A stretch of DNA of 9,635 bases from W0P33-017 sp963640395 (lineage in GTDB: Bacteria > Bacillota > Clostridia > Lachnospirales > Lachnospiraceae), in NCBI GenBank assembly GCA_963640395.1, contig CAVHZH010000088.1, forward strand, positions 1-9,635. Reading direction: 5' to 3'. How positions within the stretch are numbered: position 1 is the first letter of the stretch; every line of letters begins with the position of its first letter. Below, one piece after another: positions 5,054 through 9,635 of the stretch. Below the pieces are notes generated by a model that was not told where the DNA came from, did no database searches, and saw nothing but the letters and a program-made list of their open reading frames with translations. The translations under genes were made by a program, and so were the position numbers.

Positions 5054-6991
5054 ATGAAGAATAAATATGATCGCATCGCGCTTGTGTTGCTCAGCGCGGC
5101 GCTGACCTTTTCCGCGGTGGCTCCGGCTGCTGCGGCAGATGTGACAGGTACAGCGTCAGCCACTGCCACAGCGGGTGCGGAGAAAACAAACCCGACCTAT
5201 GATGTGTCGCTGGCGCGCCGCGTGCTCGTCGCACAGGGAGTGCTGCGGCAGAGCCAGACAACGGCGGCAGGACTGAAAAAGAAGGTCAGCAGACAGGAGC
5301 TTGCGAAGATGCTCGTACAGCTCTCAGTGTATAAAAATAAGGTCGGAACGACTGTCAAGACATCGATGTATTCCGACGTGAAACGGACGAGCGCTTATGC
5401 ACCGTATATCCGCATTGCAGTGGAAAACGGCTGGATGAAGGGCAATCTGAGTGGAAAATTCCGTCCGAAGCAGGCGGTGACATTGCAGGAATCCGTGGCT
5501 GCGGTGCTGGCAGTGCTCGGCTATGAGGACAGTGATTTTCAGGGCAGCCCAAGCAGTGCCAAAATGTCCTTTTACAAGGCGCAGAAGCTGAATACCAATA
5601 TCAGCAAAAAGGCTTCGGCAGCGATGACCTATAAGGAAATGAGCTGCCTGCTCTACAATATGCAGGTGACACCGGACAAGAGCGGTACGGTCTATGCGCG
5701 TTCGCTGAATTATACGCTGGATGCAAACGGGGATATCGCATATCTGCCGCTTGTCTACGATGAACTTGACGGACCGGTGATCGCACAGGAAAACTGGCAG
5801 AAGCAGATTCCGTTTAAGACCGGTAATGCTACGATTTATATTGATGGCTCAAAGAGCTCTGCGGACAATATACATACGTATGACGTACTTTATTATTCCA
5901 AAAAGCTAAACAGCATTTTTGTCTATCAGAGCCGCGTGACCGGGCGCTTAAACGGCGTGTCGCCGGATCGATATACACCGGATGCGGTCACGGTCGCGGG
6001 CACGAGCTATACGCTGGCAGACCAGAAGATTGCTTATGAGGTGTCTGCAATGGGCAGCTATGCCATCGGCGACTATATCACGCTGCTGCTCGGCAAGGAG
6101 GGCAAGGTCGTCGGCATCGGCAGCGCTGCGACGCTCAATTCGTTTATCGGCGGTATCGTCTTGTCAAAGGAAGAAAAGGTCAGCAAGGATAAAAACGATA
6201 CGACAGTGAAAAAATATATCACGATGTTAGATACACTCGGCGAGACGCACGAGTACGAGGTCGAGGATCTGACGCAGTTTTCGGAGAACACGCCGGTGGA
6301 GATCGCCTTTGACAATGGCAAGCCGGTTGTCAATAAGGTGACGATTGACAAGCTGAATGGTGTCGTGAGCTCCGATGCGGGACGGTTTTCCGGCTATCAG
6401 CTCTCGGAGAGCATACGCGTGCTCGAGTATGACAGCGGTGGCAGCTACAGCCGGATCGACCGCGAACGTCTGGCAGGGCTGACGATCAATGCGAACAACA
6501 TTCTCTATTATCATGTGAATGCAGATAAAGAGATCACGGATCTTATCGTGCGCGGTGTGACAGGGGATAATTATAAATACGGTATCCTGACCAGTGCAAG
6601 CGAGGCGTCAAACCCGCAGACAATGACCTTTATGGGTACTTACAGCTATCAGATCGGCGACCAGAGCGGCTATGCGACGAGCAACGGACAGATTTTTTCG
6701 GTGCAGGGCTATGTCGGACCGGCACAGTTTGCATTTGCATCAGACGGCTCAGTGACCAGTGTTAAGACGCTTGGCAGCATCGATGTGACTTCTATCACAC
6801 AGACAGAAGTATCTAACGGAAAAAATACATATGTGATGGCAGACGATGTCGGCGTTTATCTGAAAAAGGGAACATCTTATTATGCGACCGAGCTGTCGAA
6901 GGTGATGAGTCTGTCGAATTATGAGCTGACGGCATACTACGACGGGACGACAGGCGGCAGGGTACGTGTGATCGTGGCAAAGGCAAAATAA
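5054..6991 (+). CDS. secreted SLH-domain (S-layer homology) cell-wall protein
   Basis: SLH domains bind secondary cell-wall polymers and anchor proteins on the outside of Gram-positive cells. The 645-residue protein starts with a signal peptide: basic MKNKYDR, hydrophobic ALVLLSAALTFSAV, then APAAAA before Asp29, where cleavage is likely. A Ser/Thr/Ala-rich linker follows. Three SLH-like segments are seen at about residues 53-95, 106-158 (YSDV, AYAPYIRIAVENGWMKG, GKFRPKQAVTLQE) and 165-205. The remaining 430 or so residues are beta-rich, with no enzyme motif I recognise. ATG 5054 is chosen because AGAGGTGG (5041-5048) sits six bases before it; a GTG at 5045 lies inside that site. The adaptor gene begins 16 bases downstream, so the protein is probably made with the MacAB-like complex and may be its cell-wall partner. 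Confidence 0.87.
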   Translation: MKNKYDRIALVLLSAALTFSAVAPAAAADVTGTASATATAGAEKTNPTYDVSLARRVLVAQGVLRQSQTTAAGLKKKVSRQELAKMLVQLSVYKNKVGTTVKTSMYSDVKRTSAYAPYIRIAVENGWMKGNLSGKFRPKQAVTLQESVAAVLAVLGYEDSDFQGSPSSAKMSFYKAQKLNTNISKKASAAMTYKEMSCLLYNMQVTPDKSGTVYARSLNYTLDANGDIAYLPLVYDELDGPVIAQENWQKQIPFKTGNATIYIDGSKSSADNIHTYDVLYYSKKLNSIFVYQSRVTGRLNGVSPDRYTPDAVTVAGTSYTLADQKIAYEVSAMGSYAIGDYITLLLGKEGKVVGIGSAATLNSFIGGIVLSKEEKVSKDKNDTTVKKYITMLDTLGETHEYEVEDLTQFSENTPVEIAFDNGKPVVNKVTIDKLNGVVSSDAGRFSGYQLSESIRVLEYDSGGSYSRIDRERLAGLTINANNILYYHVNADKEITDLIVRGVTGDNYKYGILTSASEASNPQTMTFMGTYSYQIGDQSGYATSNGQIFSVQGYVGPAQFAFASDGSVTSVKTLGSIDVTSITQTEVSNGKNTYVMADDVGVYLKKGTSYYATELSKVMSLSNYELTAYYDGTTGGRVRVIVAKAK

Positions 6992-7007
6992 ATGTAGGAA
7001 GAAGAAA

Positions 7008-8651
7008 ATGAAAGAAAAAATCGTATTATTTTTAAAAAGACATAAAAAGGGACTGATCTTTCTTGTCCTTCTGATAGTAGTCGGCGTGGTAGCCGTACCC
7101 CGTCTGATCGCAAAAAAGGCGAATACGCAGGATGGAACGTATCAGACACAGACACCCGACAAGCAGGATCTGCAGGTCGAGCTGACCGGAACAGGCACGA
7201 TCGAGCCGAACGATCAGTATTCGATCACGCCGATGGTGCAGGGAGAGATCGTCGAGGCTTCGTTTGAGGAGGGCGATATCGTAGAAAAAGGTCAGGTATT
7301 GTACCAGTTTTCCACGGAAAGTGTAGAGGATTCGATCAAATCCGCGCAGCTGAGTGTCGAGCAGGCAAAGCAGAATTATAACGATGCACTAGACAGCAAG
7401 AAACAGACACAGGACAATCTTTCACTCGTATCGGATCAGGAGGGCTATGTCAAGAAGCTATATGTGTCGGCTGGTCAGAAGATCACGGCGGGCAGCAAGG
7501 TGGCAGATGTGTATGACAATACCACAATGTCGCTCGAAGTGCCGTTCAATGCATCGGATGTGAAAAACAGCTGGATCGGCAACCGCGCGAATGTCTATGT
7601 GGGGGACGAGGGTGAGCGGCTGCGCGGCACGGTGACGAAGATCGACCCGACGACAACGACGCTGTCAGGAAACATGGTTGTCCGCTATGTGACGATCGAG
7701 GTGGTCAATCCGGGCGGAATCTCAGCCGGAATGAGCGGCTCGGCGAGCATCGGCAGCGTAGACTGCAACTCTGAGGGTACTTTTTCGGTCAAATCCGAGG
7801 GCACGCTGATCGCAGACGGCAGCGGCACGATCGATTCCCTGAAGATCAAGGAAGGCAGCTATCTGAATAAGGGAGATACCTATCTGGTGCTCGAGGATGC
7901 GACTGTCGGAGACAACGTTAAAAGCTCTGAGCTCAATGTGGAGAGCGCCGAGAACCAGCTTTCCAGTGCGCAAAAGAGTCTGGATGATTACCGCGTGACT
8001 GCGCCGATCTCCGGTACGGTGATCACGAAAAATGCAAAGAAGGGCGATAACATCAATGCGACCTATGCAAACCCGCTGGCGGTGATCTATGATCTGTCGA
8101 AGGTCAAATTCCGCATGAAAGTGGATGAGCTGGATGTGTTGAAGATCTCGGTCGGGCAGGAGGTGACGGTCACTGCGGACGCGCTGCCTGATGTAGAGAT
8201 GACGGGGCACGTTACCAATATCAGCCTGGAGGCGAGCACGAACGGCGGTGTGACCGAGTATCCGGTCACGGTCGAGATGGATGAGGTCGGATCGCTGCTG
8301 CCCGGCATGAACGTATCGGCAAAGATCGTGCTGGAGGAGCAGAAAGATGCGCTGTGCATTCCGGTCGATGCATTGATGCGTGGAAATGTCGTTTATGTGA
8401 AAAATGCACAGGATCAGCAGACGAGCGAGGAAGAGCTGGCGGCTGGTGTGCCGGACGGATTTCACTCGGTTGATGTCACAGTCGGCATCAGCAACGATTC
8501 CGAGGTGCAGATCTTATCCGGGCTGAGTGACACGGATGAGGTATATGTGCCGCGTACCGAGATTACGGATATGAACCAGTTTATCATGGGCGGCGGCGAC
8601 GTCGAATACTATGAGGAAGATGACGGCGGGGAATATGACAGCGAGGAATAG
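7008..8651 (+). CDS. MacA/HlyD-like membrane fusion (adaptor) protein with duplicated architecture
   Basis: Such adaptors join a membrane ABC transporter to extracytoplasmic partners. The 547-residue protein has a basic N-terminus and one membrane helix (about 15-31), leaving the rest outside the membrane. Two similar units follow. Unit A (about 72-249) has lipoyl half-motifs VQGEIVEASFEEGDIVEKG and GYVKKLYVSAGQKI around a short helical hairpin, then a beta-barrel ending GISAGMSGSASI. Unit B (about 264-440) has GTIDSLKIKEGSYLNKG and ISGTVITKNAKKGDNI, then a barrel ending LLPGMNVSAKI. A membrane-proximal-like domain (447-519) and an acidic tail rich in Asp, Glu and Tyr complete it. Ordinary MacA-type adaptors are near 370-400 residues with one unit. 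The start has AGGAAG at 6996-7001. The ATPase gene begins eight bases after its stop, so the two are expected to be translated together. Confidence 0.88.
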   Translation: MKEKIVLFLKRHKKGLIFLVLLIVVGVVAVPRLIAKKANTQDGTYQTQTPDKQDLQVELTGTGTIEPNDQYSITPMVQGEIVEASFEEGDIVEKGQVLYQFSTESVEDSIKSAQLSVEQAKQNYNDALDSKKQTQDNLSLVSDQEGYVKKLYVSAGQKITAGSKVADVYDNTTMSLEVPFNASDVKNSWIGNRANVYVGDEGERLRGTVTKIDPTTTTLSGNMVVRYVTIEVVNPGGISAGMSGSASIGSVDCNSEGTFSVKSEGTLIADGSGTIDSLKIKEGSYLNKGDTYLVLEDATVGDNVKSSELNVESAENQLSSAQKSLDDYRVTAPISGTVITKNAKKGDNINATYANPLAVIYDLSKVKFRMKVDELDVLKISVGQEVTVTADALPDVEMTGHVTNISLEASTNGGVTEYPVTVEMDEVGSLLPGMNVSAKIVLEEQKDALCIPVDALMRGNVVYVKNAQDQQTSEEELAAGVPDGFHSVDVTVGISNDSEVQILSGLSDTDEVYVPRTEITDMNQFIMGGGDVEYYEEDDGGEYDSEE

Positions 8652-8658
8652 GACGGCT

Positions 8659-9399
8659 ATGGCAGAGGACAGACAAAATGAACAGCATCCGCATCTGATC
8701 GAATTGCAGGATATTTATAAGATTTATCAGATGGGTGATACGCAGGTGCGTGCCAACGATGGGATTTCCTTTTCCATTGACCGCGGCGAGATGGTCGCGA
8801 TCGTCGGAAAGTCCGGCAGCGGCAAGTCTACGATCATGAATATCATCGGCGCGCTGGATGTGCCGACCGATGGAAAATACTATCTCAACGGCATCGATGT
8901 GGGCTCTATGACAGACAATGAGCTGGCGGTGATCCGCAACAAGCAGATCGGTTTTATTTTTCAGCAGTACAATCTGCTGCCGAAACTGAATCTGGCGAAA
9001 AATGTGGAGCTGCCGCTGCTCTATGCGGGAGTCGGGGATCTGGAGCGCCACGAGCGCGCCGTTGCATCCTTGGCGAAGGTCGGTCTGGGCGATGTGTGGA
9101 AAAAATACCCAAATCAGCTCTCCGGCGGTCAGCAGCAGCGCGTATCGATCGCGCGTGCGCTGGCGGGCAATCCGTCGCTGATCCTTGCGGATGAGCCGAC
9201 CGGTGCGCTTGATTCGCGTACCAGCAGGGAGGTGCTGGATTTTTTAAAGGAGCTGAATGAAGAAGGCAATACGATCGTCATTATCACACATGATAATTCG
9301 ATCGCAGTGGAGGCAAAGCGTGTGATCCAGATTCATGATGGAAAAGTAGTTTTTGATGGAGCTGCACACGAATATAAGGAGAAAATAAATACAAAATGA
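8659..9399 (+). CDS. MacB/LolD-type ABC transporter ATPase
   Basis: This cytoplasmic ATPase should drive the permease encoded next, as in MacB, LolCDE and FtsE/BceA-type systems. The 246 residues are a standard single nucleotide-binding domain. Walker A is GKSGSGKST (50-58), the Q-loop region IGFIFQQYNLLPKL (97-110), the signature LSGGQQQRV (154-162), Walker B LILADEP with E179, the D-loop GALD, and the switch His211 in IITHD. In-frame ATGs at 8611 and 8635 lie inside the adaptor gene. I prefer 8659, which follows the adaptor stop by seven bases, has TAGGA at 8649-8653, and puts LIELQDIYKIYQMG at the normal N-terminus. All catalytic residues are present. Its TGA overlaps the permease ATG (9396-9399), indicating translational coupling. 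Confidence 0.92.
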   Translation: MAEDRQNEQHPHLIELQDIYKIYQMGDTQVRANDGISFSIDRGEMVAIVGKSGSGKSTIMNIIGALDVPTDGKYYLNGIDVGSMTDNELAVIRNKQIGFIFQQYNLLPKLNLAKNVELPLLYAGVGDLERHERAVASLAKVGLGDVWKKYPNQLSGGQQQRVSIARALAGNPSLILADEPTGALDSRTSREVLDFLKELNEEGNTIVIITHDNSIAVEAKRVIQIHDGKVVFDGAAHEYKEKINTK

Positions 9400-9635
9400 G
9401 GACATCACAGGCATTTTTTATGGCATTTTCGAGTCTCGTCAGCAATAAGATGCGGTCGTTTCTCACGATGCTTGGCATGATCATCGGTGTCGGTGCAGTC
9501 ATTGCAATGATCTCGCTGATGGATGGAATGATCGGATATACGATGGATTCTTTTTCAGATATGGGTGCGGATACGATTACGGTCAGCCTGACAGGGAAAG
9601 GATCAAAGCAGCTGACAGACGAGCAGATGTACGAG
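9396..9635 (+). CDS. N-terminus of a MacB/FtsX-type ABC permease (3' end outside window)
   Basis: Eighty codons are visible and the frame is open at the right edge. The sequence opens MRTSQAFFMAFSSLVSNKMRSFLTMLGMIIGVGAVIAMISL, which is the typical MacB start: an amphipathic helix, the N-K-x-R-S-x-L-T-x-L-G-x-x-I-G-V motif and the first membrane helix. The chain then leaves the membrane into the start of the MacB periplasmic-core-like extracytoplasmic domain (from about residue 45). The start ATG overlaps the ATPase stop as ATGA. An AAGGAG at 9376-9381 is 14 bases away, so reinitiation probably dominates. Expected partners are the ATPase and the duplicated adaptor. Transport substrate unknown. 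Confidence 0.9.
   Translation, partial: MRTSQAFFMAFSSLVSNKMRSFLTMLGMIIGVGAVIAMISLMDGMIGYTMDSFSDMGADTITVSLTGKGSKQLTDEQMYE

Noticed and set aside
7722..8465. Minus-strand open frame of 247 codons
   Set aside because: Antisense to the adaptor gene; the His/Arg/Ile/Leu-rich composition is typical of a shadow frame.
1..9635. tRNA, rRNA, CRISPR array, insertion sequence or phage attachment site
   Set aside because: No cloverleaf, regularly spaced repeats, transposase or integrase coding, or terminal inverted repeats with target duplications were seen on either strand.

Overview
The window looks like part of the chromosome of a low- to mid-GC Gram-positive anaerobe, most likely a Clostridia member and plausibly Lachnospiraceae. 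The clues are strong GGAGG-type ribosome binding sites, sigma-A promoters, an S-layer-homology (SLH) wall protein, MacAB-like exporter genes without an outer-membrane factor, a DUF4258-type fragment, and an AT-rich glycan-gene block beside a GC-richer backbone. This placement is inference; there is no rRNA or marker gene.

Region 1 (1-2996) is the 3' end of what looks like a surface-glycan locus. It holds the C-terminus of a SAM-dependent methyltransferase, an ATP-grasp ligase, a NeuD/PglD-type hexapeptide acyltransferase and a second ATP-grasp ligase that is a collinear paralogue of the first. All are on the + strand with short gaps. The first two complete genes each end just after a long G tract (G7 and G8). 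In both, one G fewer would carry the frame on to a 4-base overlap (ATGA or GTGA) with the next start. This is the most unusual signal in the window.

Region 2 (2997-4146) is a scarred junction. A remnant of a lost gene's C-terminus overlaps, by ATGA, the start of a HAD phosphatase. That gene has an AT-rich 3' end. It is followed by a DUF4258-like gene that keeps its likely promoter and N-terminus but now runs straight into an intrinsic terminator.

Region 3 (4076-4854) is a stand-alone YjjG-like HAD nucleotidase with a near-consensus promoter.

Region 4 (4925-9635) is an operon for a secreted SLH-domain protein, a membrane-anchored adaptor with an internally duplicated architecture, a MacB/LolD-type ABC ATPase and the start of its FtsX/MacB-type permease. 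It has an extended -10 promoter and a leader of roughly 115 bases with three inverted repeats. The adaptor, ATPase and permease are expected to form an exporter or envelope mechanotransmission complex. The SLH protein may be its cell-wall partner. Two short sequence motifs recur in the intergenic DNA of regions 2 and 4.
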